Below, in pieces: positions 1 to 5,508 of a stretch of DNA of 5,622 bases (its first letter is position 1; every line of letters starts with the position of its first letter). The notes below the pieces were generated by a model that had not been told where the DNA came from, did not search any database, and saw only the letters and a list, made by a program, of their open reading frames with translations. The stretch spans positions 1-5,622 of the forward strand of contig JAGVOC010000195.1 of NCBI GenBank assembly GCA_020052975.1, written 5' to 3'. The position numbers and the translations under genes are program-made. The DNA is from Desulfobacterales bacterium. GTDB taxonomy: Bacteria > Desulfobacterota > Desulfobacteria > Desulfobacterales > RPRI01.

Positions 1-291
1 AAGGGCGGTCAAGCCCCATGTGAAACAGGTTGCAACAAGAGCTTGTAATACGGGATGGAGGTTTTGAAAATAATCTATCATTACTATTTCCGATATCCTC
101 AATGGAGATTACTGGTTATAACCTACATCATTTTTACATTTTTTGAAAGTTACCATTACAGGAAGGATGTCTGCCACTCAGGATTATCCGGAACGCTTTG
201 CGTCTTTCGCCTCGTAAGATGCATATCATTTTTCTTCAAGACACAAGCAGTGAGTTTCGATAAATTGGATTTAGCAAAAGATATCTGTGAA
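1..291. other. Left-edge stretch without a convincing gene
   Basis: Two plus-strand frames are open from the window edge. One reads KGGQAPCETGCNKSL and stops at 46-48; the other stops at 65-67. Either could be the C-terminus of a gene that lies mostly outside the window, and the sequence does not decide between them. An ORF beginning at 55 runs straight through the hairpin at 292-331 into the antisense of the cytochrome gene. It has low-complexity, Phe/Tyr-rich content and no clear ribosome binding site, so I treat it as chance. From about 68 to 291 I see no coding sequence, RNA gene or repeat that I can support. Confidence 0.4.
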
Positions 292-331
292 AGCAAAAAA
301 AGGGCGAGGTTTTACTCGCCCTTTTTTTGCT
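292..331. terminator. Bidirectional intrinsic terminator
   Basis: Perfect 17-bp inverted repeat: 292-308 pairs with 315-331 around the 6-nt loop GTTTTA. The GC-rich core GGGCGAG/CTCGCCC is flanked by seven A on the left and seven T on the right, so the hairpin is followed by a U-tract on either strand. It lies about 25 bases past the stop codon of the minus-strand cytochrome gene and should end that transcript. It can equally end a plus-strand transcript entering from the left edge. Confidence 0.9.
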
Positions 332-355
332 CCAAACAAGCGTTATTGTTTTTTT

Positions 356-1636
356 CTACTTTTTATGTGTTGCCCTCATGGTTTGATCAAGTTCCTTTAT
401 ATTCCCGAGGTCTTTCACCATCATTGCCCAGCCATACCAGTAGGCATAATCGGGGTTAAGATGGAAGAAAGCTTGGTATGTCCTCATCCGATGTTTCATA
501 TACATCTGAAACAATACCTGGTCTATGTATGAAAGCTTATTCGTGTCCCCACTGCCTGTTTGCATAAAATATAAAAAGTCCGGATACGCAAACGAATAAT
601 TGTCGGGCTTTTTGATGATGCCGTCTTTATACAGATCGGCAACAATCTGTATAGCCTCAGCAAGGAGACGATCGGCTTTCTGAATCATGGAATCTCCCAT
701 TTCAAGCTGCTGACGGGCATATTGGGAAGAATGACAGTTGCCACACCTTTTTATCATTTTATCACGTTCGGTTTGCCATGCCTCTTCAGTCAAACGAGCT
801 AAATCGACTGCCTTGACAACTTCAAGACGAGCAGTAGGTTCTCCAGTTTCAGGATTGAGTACTCCAAGTGCTTTTAAAATAGTGATCCTGTCAGCTTTCC
901 ACTGAGGATCTTCAGGCAGTGGCAGTCTTACTCCAAGAAATCCCCATGCAGTGCGGTTTTCATGAGTACCATCCGGGAGGTGACAGTTCTGGCACGATGG
1001 AGCTTGAGCATTCTCAGGCAAATTGCCGGAGTTTTTGACAAACCATCGTGTTCCGTGTTTAGAGCTTTCCCACATTTCCCACTGAGGATGATCATACCCC
1101 ATATGGCATTGCTGGCATGCCTTTGGATCTAACGCCTCTTTTTTCGAAAAACTATGTCTGGTATGACACTCATCACAGGAGTTATTCTGATACCGATATC
1201 CTTTTGCTAATTGTTCCTTTTTCTGATCCTCGGTCTTGATTCCCATGTTGTGACAGCCACCGCAACCTCTCCCACCTTCCATAAGCTCATCGGGTTCGAC
1301 ATGAGTGATGGGCATGGCATTCATCGACGTCCAGCCAAAATTGTGCTTTCCTTTTGTAAATTCATCAAACTGTTTTTTGTGACACTGAGCACAAAGGTGT
1401 TCGTCTGGAAGTTGGGCGAGTTTCACATTATGCGGTCCGGTGTGTTTATCCCCATGGCATGTAGAACATGTTATCTCCATCTTGCTATGTTTGCTGGCTT
1501 CCCAATCTTTTACCAATCCTGGCGTGACACCACGATGACATGCGACGCAGGACTCTATCTTTGCTGTAGCTGAATCAGCAAATCCGAAAGAGATAAAAAG
1601 AAGAAAAAAAGACGTGATGCTAATGATTATCTTCAT
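356..1636 (-). CDS. Octaheme c-type cytochrome, hydroxylamine oxidoreductase-like family
   Basis: Predicted exported cytochrome of 426 residues. Residues 1-20 form a signal peptide (MK, then a hydrophobic stretch, cleavage likely after GFA). Eight CXXCH heme c motifs start at Cys30, 57, 82, 125, 154, 174, 215 and 298. The spacing, the fourth motif in GGRGCGGCH, and the C-terminal helices with HRMRTYQAFFHLNPDY then WYGW fit HAO-like octaheme cytochromes, where heme 4 is the catalytic site. Such proteins oxidise hydroxylamine or hydrazine, or reduce nitrite or hydroxylamine; which direction applies here is not settled. Tyr397, 399 and 401 lie near where oxidative HAOs carry a heme-crosslinking Tyr. 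At 426 residues it is shorter than the nitrifier enzyme, and no membrane anchor follows. A longer frame begins at 1660 but lacks a ribosome binding site, while AGGAGG sits 7 bases before the ATG at 1636. No haoB or quinone-linked partner is visible. Confidence 0.87.
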   Translation of the reverse strand: MKIIISITSFFLLFISFGFADSATAKIESCVACHRGVTPGLVKDWEASKHSKMEITCSTCHGDKHTGPHNVKLAQLPDEHLCAQCHKKQFDEFTKGKHNFGWTSMNAMPITHVEPDELMEGGRGCGGCHNMGIKTEDQKKEQLAKGYRYQNNSCDECHTRHSFSKKEALDPKACQQCHMGYDHPQWEMWESSKHGTRWFVKNSGNLPENAQAPSCQNCHLPDGTHENRTAWGFLGVRLPLPEDPQWKADRITILKALGVLNPETGEPTARLEVVKAVDLARLTEEAWQTERDKMIKRCGNCHSSQYARQQLEMGDSMIQKADRLLAEAIQIVADLYKDGIIKKPDNYSFAYPDFLYFMQTGSGDTNKLSYIDQVLFQMYMKHRMRTYQAFFHLNPDYAYWYGWAMMVKDLGNIKELDQTMRATHKK

Positions 1637-1643
1637 TGAAAAT

Positions 1644-1649
1644 CCTCCT
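1644..1649 (-). promoter_or_regulatory. Ribosome binding site deciding the cytochrome start
   Basis: AGGAGG on the minus strand, 7 bases before the ATG at 1636-1634. It selects this start over the upstream in-frame ATG at 1660, which has no purine-rich site before it. The choice puts the hydrophobic signal peptide directly at the N-terminus. Confidence 0.85.
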
Positions 1650-1735
1650 TTCTTGTGCATAAAGACAGGTCAACTTCTTTATGCTGTTAATAAGTTCACA
1701 ATATTTCTCTTCTCCAATACATTCTCTGGCCACAG

Positions 1736-1761
1736 GACACCATAGAAGAAATTATGGTATC
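1736..1761. repeat. Inverted repeat upstream of the cytochrome gene
   Basis: GACACCATA at 1736-1744 and TATGGTATC at 1753-1761 form arms matching at 8 of 9 positions (the other pair can be a G-U wobble), around an 8-base spacer. It is centred about 112 bases upstream of the cytochrome ATG and about 120 bases past the methyltransferase stop. No T-tract follows on either strand, so a terminator is unlikely. It could be an operator or a chance repeat. The rest of the 1637-1868 gap is AT-rich and holds no gene. A TATAAT hexamer occurs on the minus strand near 1790, without a good -35 partner. Confidence 0.35.
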
Positions 1762-1868
1762 AATTTATCATTTCTTATACTCAACACAATTATATCAGGT
1801 TTAAATTATAAGTATAGGAGTAAGAAAGCGAATTATTGCTTCAGACAATCACCTGTGCTTATTCCAAT

Positions 1869-2822
1869 TTATTGCTCTCCTATCAGAATAACTGTCTCAG
1901 GAAGAATCTTAATCTTAATGTTTTTAAACCCTGTTTCTGCCAACCAGCGTTTCATCTCTCCGGGGCTATAGCACCTTCCTTTTTCCGTACCGACAAGCAT
2001 ATTTACCGAGAAGAGTGCGCTATGGGGCGGTTCGGTTCGCATGTCGTTAATGGGGAATTCCTGGACCACAACCCTGCCGCCAGGGTTAATGGCTTCTTTG
2101 CATTTACGGAGGAGGACGATGTTGTCATCTGCAGAAAAGGCATGGAATATCTGACTCAACAGAATGAGATCATACCCGGAACCAATGCTGTCAACATGGA
2201 AATCACCGGCAATGAATCTGATGCCTTTTGCCCTTTCACGAAGGGAAACTATTCTGGCGATTTTAATTGTTTCAGGCAGATCGAAGACAGTGGCTTTCAC
2301 CCCTCTCTTCGCTATAGCGATAGCATTCGTCCCCGGTCCTCCTCCCAGGTCAAGCATTGTTTTTACCCCTTTTAGTCCTACTGCGTTGATGAGACTTTTC
2401 GTGCGCAGTTTCGTCAGGTTAAGCATTCCCATGATAAATGACTCATGGTCGAAGCCGCGCCGCGCAGGACGGCCTGTCATTACCACTTCATCCAGAAAAG
2501 AAAAGTTCTGCCACATGGTAGAAGCATGTCTGATGATATCTCCCTGGTAAAGCCTTGCGCTCTTTACCAGATAGCGGTTGCTGACGGGGGCATTCCTGTA
2601 ACGATCATCTTTGCCTTTTCTGACGAGCCCTATGCCAGTAAGGGCATCAAGCAGTATCTCTGTTGCCCGGGGGTCAATCTTCAGATTTTTTGCAATATCT
2701 GTTGCAGATGACGGTTTCTTCAGGTTCTCGAATATACCGAGGTTATTTGCCGTCAAGATAACTCTTGCTGAGACGAATCCGAGATAAAGCTTTCTCAGTC
2801 CTGCCAGATCATCCGGTACCAT
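1869..2822 (-). CDS. SAM-dependent O-methyltransferase-type protein (Methyltransf_2 family)
   Basis: Predicted cytosolic methyltransferase of 317 residues. The N-terminal part (about 10-90) looks like the winged-helix dimerisation domain of this family, with SATDIAKNLKIDPRATEILL followed by LVRKG. The Rossmann domain has the SAM motif LDLGGGPGTNAIAIA at 157-171, the acidic FDLP at 180-183, GDF at 206-208, and HAFSADDN with His227 where plant and bacterial O-methyltransferases have a catalytic His. NPGGRVVVQEF at 246-256 is the usual late strand. Relatives methylate hydroxyl groups of aromatic, carotenoid or secondary-metabolite substrates (CrtF, BchU and similar). The substrate cannot be told here. 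The frame could start at 2852, but that codon lies inside a good -10 box, and AGGAGG sits 7 bases before the ATG at 2822. It shares strand with the cytochrome gene 232 bases downstream, a gap long enough for separate control. Confidence 0.88.
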   Translation of the reverse strand: MVPDDLAGLRKLYLGFVSARVILTANNLGIFENLKKPSSATDIAKNLKIDPRATEILLDALTGIGLVRKGKDDRYRNAPVSNRYLVKSARLYQGDIIRHASTMWQNFSFLDEVVMTGRPARRGFDHESFIMGMLNLTKLRTKSLINAVGLKGVKTMLDLGGGPGTNAIAIAKRGVKATVFDLPETIKIARIVSLRERAKGIRFIAGDFHVDSIGSGYDLILLSQIFHAFSADDNIVLLRKCKEAINPGGRVVVQEFPINDMRTEPPHSALFSVNMLVGTEKGRCYSPGEMKRWLAETGFKNIKIKILPETVILIGEQ

Positions 2823-2829
2823 GTCTATT

Positions 2830-2835
2830 CCTCCT
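2830..2835 (-). promoter_or_regulatory. Ribosome binding site deciding the methyltransferase start
   Basis: AGGAGG on the minus strand, 7 bases before the ATG at 2822-2820. It favours a protein beginning MVPDDLAG over the version ten residues longer that starts at 2852. Confidence 0.85.
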
Positions 2836-2850
2836 GTGAAATATGCTTTC

Positions 2851-2879
2851 ATTATAAAATGGATGTAAAAATATTTGAA
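2851..2879 (-). promoter_or_regulatory. Candidate sigma-70 promoter for the methyltransferase gene
   Basis: On the minus strand TTCAAA (2879-2874, 4 of 6 consensus matches) is followed, after exactly 17 bases, by a perfect TATAAT (2856-2851). Transcription would start near 2843, about 20 bases before the ATG at 2822. The -10 box overlaps the in-frame ATG at 2852, which therefore cannot be the start if this promoter is used. Confidence 0.55.
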
Positions 2880-2881
2880 GT

Positions 2882-3696
2882 TATGATCCCAATACCGGTT
2901 ACAGGGGTAAGCTTATGAGAGTGCCCGGAAAATCCGATAGCATTCTCATGTTTGTCACTTTCTCCGGAGGGGGTACGAGGGCTGCTGCATTATCATACGG
3001 CGTGCTCGAAGAACTGGCAAAAACAGAGGTTGTTATAGAGGGAAAGAAGCGGCAACTTCTGGATGAGGTGGATGTGATATCGAGCGTGTCAGGAGGCAGT
3101 TTTATCTGGCAAATAATATAGAACCCTATCTGGATTCTGAAAAGAAACCTTATCTCCATCTCCTCGATGGCGGGATATCCGATAATCTCGGGCTGAGGGC
3201 CATACTTGACAGGATAGTCTTCAGGGGAGATTACTGGAAATCGATCGAGGATACACATCATAGAAATGTGCATAATGTTGTATTCCTTGTAGTAAATGCC
3301 GAGACTCAGCCGGATTCTTTCTGGGACAGGGTAGAGAGCCCGCCGGTATTTGCTGCAATGGTGGATTCCTATGCATCGATAGCAATCGAACGGTATAATG
3401 TGGAAACGCTGGCGCTTTTAAAGGAGAGTATAAAGGGATGGGCCGGGCAGGTGCGCACGAATAGATGCCCTGAGGGAAAAATATCCGAACTGCCGGGTTC
3501 CTGTGGAGATATTCAGTTTTATGTGATAGAGGTCAAGTTCGATGCACTGAAAGATGCGCAGGAGCGCTCATATTTCAAGAAACTTCCGACTTCCTTCAGA
3601 CTGTCCCCCGATGATGTGGATAAACTCCGCGATGCAGCGCACAGGCTGCTTTCAGAGTCAAAGGAATTTCAGCGGCTGCTGAAACAACTACAGTAG
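2882..3696 (+). pseudogene. Broken patatin-like phospholipase gene (internal deletion and frameshift)
   Basis: Remnant of a patatin-family serine lipid hydrolase. The frame from ATG 2915 gives 68 residues, with the oxyanion-hole motif GGGTR at 18-22 and nucleophile Ser59 in VSGGS, then stops at 3119-3121. The other half of the Ser-Asp dyad, DGGISDN from 3166, lies in another frame that stays open to TAG 3694-3696. That frame reads sensibly from about 3103 (YLANNIEPYL). In relatives as I recall them, roughly 150-180 residues separate the two motifs; here about 20 codons do, so a large out-of-frame deletion near 3100-3108 is inferred. Codons from 2882 (YDPNTGYRGKLM) also look like patatin sequence upstream of the ATG. 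A TGA at 2876-2878 cuts them off, and no lipoprotein signal peptide remains, so the 5' end seems lost too. An ATG at 3268 could start a 142-residue fragment, but it would lack both catalytic residues. An assembly error is the alternative. Confidence 0.85.
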
Positions 3697-3727
3697 TCAA
3701 GGTAATTGAACTTTTTTCTGTCTTCTG

Positions 3728-3756
3728 TTGACTTGCAATCACCACTTGACTAAACT
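3728..3756 (+). promoter_or_regulatory. Candidate promoter ahead of the first Usp gene
   Basis: TTGACT (3728-3733, 5 of 6) and TAAACT (3751-3756, 4 of 6) are separated by exactly 17 bases. Transcription would begin near 3763, at or inside the first candidate ATG (3761). A second TTGACT at 3746-3751 has only a poor -10 partner (TATGGA at 3769). The first pair is plausible because the gene follows a decayed gene and needs its own promoter. Confidence 0.4.
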
Positions 3757-3760
3757 TTTT

Positions 3761-4237
3761 ATGACAAATATGGAAATGAATGCGCAGGAAATAATAAAAA
3801 AAATCATTGTTTGTATTGATGGAGAGAAGTCTACTGAAAAAGCCATACAGTATTCATTGGGGATGACAATGGCGTTCAAGGGGGAACTTACTGCTCTTCA
3901 TGTAATCAATCCTTATCTGAAAAAATTTGCAGATGAAATATATGCGGTAGGAAGAAATGAATACAGGGACCACATAGACAGGGAACTCATAAAGGAATCA
4001 GAGGAAATAATACATGGGTTCAAGGCAATGGCGGATCCGCTTGGGTTGTCATATAATGTGGTTGTGAGATACGGTCCGCCTGAAGAAGAGATAGTAAACG
4101 AAATATCGGAGAATTCATATGATTTACTCATCCTCGGAGCAAAGCAGGCCGATACTTTTAATGCAAAGATAAGGTCCTTTCAACTTCCCAGAAAAATATT
4201 CAATAATTTAAAGATCCCTACGCTTTTTGTGCAATGA
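3761..4237 (+). CDS. Universal stress protein (UspA fold) with degenerate ATP loop
   Basis: Cytosolic protein of 158 residues with a UspA-type alpha/beta fold. Strand 1 is IIKKIIVCIDGEKSTEKAI (11-29), followed by GELTALHVINPY (41-52), YNVVVRYGPPEEEIVNEI (98-115), DLLILGAK (121-128) and a last strand, IPTLFV. ATP-binding Usps have G-x2-G-x9-G-(S/T) after the fourth strand. Here, after Gly126, the loop reads AKQADTFNAKIRSFQLP with no further glycine, so ATP binding by the usual loop is unlikely. The frame is open back to a TTG at 3728, but that codon lies in a -35-like box. ATGs at 3761, 3770 and 3776 all lack a clear Shine-Dalgarno, so the start is uncertain within five codons. The stop overlaps the next gene as ATGA, suggesting translational coupling. 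Its partner is probably that START-like membrane protein. Confidence 0.82.
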   Translation: MTNMEMNAQEIIKKIIVCIDGEKSTEKAIQYSLGMTMAFKGELTALHVINPYLKKFADEIYAVGRNEYRDHIDRELIKESEEIIHGFKAMADPLGLSYNVVVRYGPPEEEIVNEISENSYDLLILGAKQADTFNAKIRSFQLPRKIFNNLKIPTLFVQ

Positions 4238-4743
4238 ATACAATCGACATTCAAGCACCGGCAGCAATGGTAAGAAAATTCTTTCTTAATCCTGATATTG
4301 CATTAAGGCTCAATCCATCCTGGCAGGTAAAGGAAATAAAAGCCACTGGAAATAATTTATATGCTCTCACCCTCTATGATGACAGAACAGAAGATTCCTG
4401 CCAGGTTATTCTGTTTGTTGAAGTCTTCGAAAAGTCAGTCAATTACGGAATGAACTCAGCCGAGATAGAATTTTCAACAGAGGAAAGGAAGCCGGCCCTT
4501 ACAAGATTATCTATTCGGGGAAATTTTTTCAGAGAGGAAGACCTTCCTTACTGGCTTAAAGGTCTACAGAATTATATCGGGCTGGAGCAAAGACAGAGCA
4601 GATTCATAAAATGGCTTCTTGACAGGTTCTGGCTAAGAATGTCGCCGTCTCAGAGAAGGATAGCTATGATAATCATCATTGCGGAAGGCATTGGTCTTGC
4701 AGCCCTGATTGCAGTCGCAATCGCCCTGCAATTAATGAGGTAA
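4234..4743 (+). CDS. Tail-anchored START/SRPBCC-like protein
   Basis: Protein of 169 residues. The N-terminal part (1-115) resembles the START/SRPBCC fold, a hydrophobic-pocket domain of lipid or small-molecule binding proteins: IDIQAPAAMVRKFFLNPDIA (4-23) is the usual first strand and helix, LNPSWQVKEIKATG a second strand, and PYWLKGLQNYIGLEQ (105-119) the long C-terminal helix. Residues 120-142 are basic, and 143-166 form one hydrophobic membrane span ending three residues before the stop. There is no N-terminal signal, so the domain should face the cytoplasm on a tail anchor. Translation starts at an ATG overlapping the upstream Usp stop (ATGA), without its own Shine-Dalgarno, so the pair is probably made together. 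START assignment is by pattern only; ligand and role are unknown. Confidence 0.75.
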   Translation: MNTIDIQAPAAMVRKFFLNPDIALRLNPSWQVKEIKATGNNLYALTLYDDRTEDSCQVILFVEVFEKSVNYGMNSAEIEFSTEERKPALTRLSIRGNFFREEDLPYWLKGLQNYIGLEQRQSRFIKWLLDRFWLRMSPSQRRIAMIIIIAEGIGLAALIAVAIALQLMR

Positions 4744-4852
4744 TAAGTGAAGGGTGTTTCTTGATAATATTGTTTTAAAGGTGTAGTTTATAAAATGAGT
4801 GACATGGGGCATATGACGCAAAAATCAAAAAGGAAAGGGGGGAGGGTGAACG

Positions 4853-5272
4853 GTGCAAAAGATAATTGTTGCAGATGATGGGTCCATTTTTGCCAAAAAA
4901 GCAATAGACAAGGCCATCGAGCTTGCGAAGAAAGAGGAAACTGAGATCATCTGTGTAACTGTGATCGAAGATTTTTGTCCGATAGGGCTGACAGAGATTG
5001 ACTGCAATGTTGTACGGGAACTCCAGACAAAAGAAGCAAAAACTATCAATGCAAACGCTCAGGAGAAATTTACCAAGGAAAGCGTGAAAGCAAGTGTGGT
5101 CATGGAAACAGGCAGTCCTGCGGAAACAATTATTGCGATTGCAAAGAGGGAAGGCGCAGATATGATAATCGCAGCATCCCATGGGAAGCATGGCGCACGG
5201 AAATTTGCACTGGGAAGCATTACCGCAAGACTTATTGAACATTCACCTGTGCCGGTTCTTGTGATGAAGTAA
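4853..5272 (+). CDS. Universal stress protein, ATP-binding type (UspA family)
   Basis: Single-domain Usp of 139 residues, the normal family length. It opens with MQKIIVADDGSIFAKKAIDK, where the Asp after the first strand contacts nucleotide in ATP-binding members. METGSPAETIIAIAKREGAD (84-103) is typical of the third helix. The ATP loop ASHGKHGARKFALGS (108-122) fits G-x2-G-x9-G-S except that the first glycine is Ala108; that variant is common, and I expect nucleotide binding to be retained. It ends SPVPVLVMK as usual. The start is GTG 4853, with GGAGGG at 4841-4846, 6 bases upstream. It lies 109 bases after the START-like gene on the same strand, with no terminator between, so co-transcription is possible. 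Usps modulate stress survival or partner proteins; here the next genes encode membrane proteins. Confidence 0.92.
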   Translation: MQKIIVADDGSIFAKKAIDKAIELAKKEETEIICVTVIEDFCPIGLTEIDCNVVRELQTKEAKTINANAQEKFTKESVKASVVMETGSPAETIIAIAKREGADMIIAASHGKHGARKFALGSITARLIEHSPVPVLVMK

Positions 5273-5289
5273 GTTACCGTAAGCATTGT

Positions 5290-5306
5290 TTATTGTTTAT
5301 CAATAA
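5290..5306. repeat. AT-rich palindrome upstream of the small membrane protein gene
   Basis: TTATTG (5290-5295) and CAATAA (5301-5306) form a perfect 6-bp inverted repeat around TTTAT. It lies 31 bases before the ATG at 5338 and just after the Usp stop. It could be an operator. The right arm region contains ATCAA, like an FNR half-site, but the spacing does not fit a full FNR site (TTGAT-N4-ATCAA). -35-like TTGTTT hexamers overlap it without a convincing -10. Confidence 0.3.
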
Positions 5307-5337
5307 CTGTTATTTTAATCATCAACGGAGGGGTTAA

Positions 5338-5493
5338 ATGGCAGAATCCAAAGAATTTGAAGAAAAAGCAAAAAAAGTATTTTCCGCTGAGAGAAAAGAA
5401 GATATCTGGGTGCTCGTTCTTGCCGCAATAACTGTAATCCTCGGGCTTGCAGGAATCATTACACCGAAAACATTTCCGTCATTGTTTTTCTAA
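5338..5493 (+). CDS. Small single-span membrane protein, 51 residues
   Basis: Complete short gene with a strong ribosome binding site, GGAGGGG at 5327-5333. The N-terminal half is charged and helical (EFEEKAKKVFSAERKED, 6-22). One membrane span follows (about 23-42, IWVLVLAAITVILGLAGIIT), then a short tail PKTFPSLFF. The following gene starts 15 bases after its stop with an almost identical ribosome binding site, so the two are probably one operon. As I recall, larger YeiH-type putative sulfate exporters carry a similar N-terminal EDYW-type helix within their own chain, so this could be a separately encoded version of that segment or an accessory subunit. Function is not known from sequence. 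Confidence 0.8.
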   Translation: MAESKEFEEKAKKVFSAERKEDIWVLVLAAITVILGLAGIITPKTFPSLFF

Positions 5494-5508
5494 TGGAGGG
5501 GTAAATAA

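Noticed and set aside
55..459. 134-residue plus-strand ORF
   Set aside because: It crosses the bidirectional terminator and runs antisense into the cytochrome gene; composition is not protein-like and no ribosome binding site is seen.
1637..1660. Longer N-terminus for the cytochrome (MHKKGGFS)
   Set aside because: These codons contain the AGGAGG ribosome binding site of the internal ATG, and the added residues would precede the signal peptide; the upstream ATG has no ribosome binding site.
3268..3696. A separate 142-residue gene starting at ATG 3268
   Set aside because: The same frame reads as patatin sequence from about 3103, so this ATG is an internal Met of the broken gene rather than a real start.
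3697..3717. Terminator after the patatin remnant (TCAA-loop-TTGA then T6)
   Set aside because: The stem is only 4 bp with no GC-rich core, too weak to call.
4795..4878. 27-residue ORF (MSDMGHMTQKSKRK...) between the START-like and second Usp genes
   Set aside because: It overlaps the start of the Usp gene in another frame, has only a weak distant ribosome binding site, and its GGGR-type codons are just the Usp Shine-Dalgarno region.
4775..5286. Minus-strand ORFs opposite the second Usp gene
   Set aside because: Cys/Phe/Ser-rich shadows of the Usp coding strand with no motifs or ribosome binding sites.
5286..5306. FNR/CRP-type site upstream of the small membrane protein gene
   Set aside because: Only one ATCAA half-site is present and the spacing to the TTG on the left does not fit TTGAT-N4-ATCAA.
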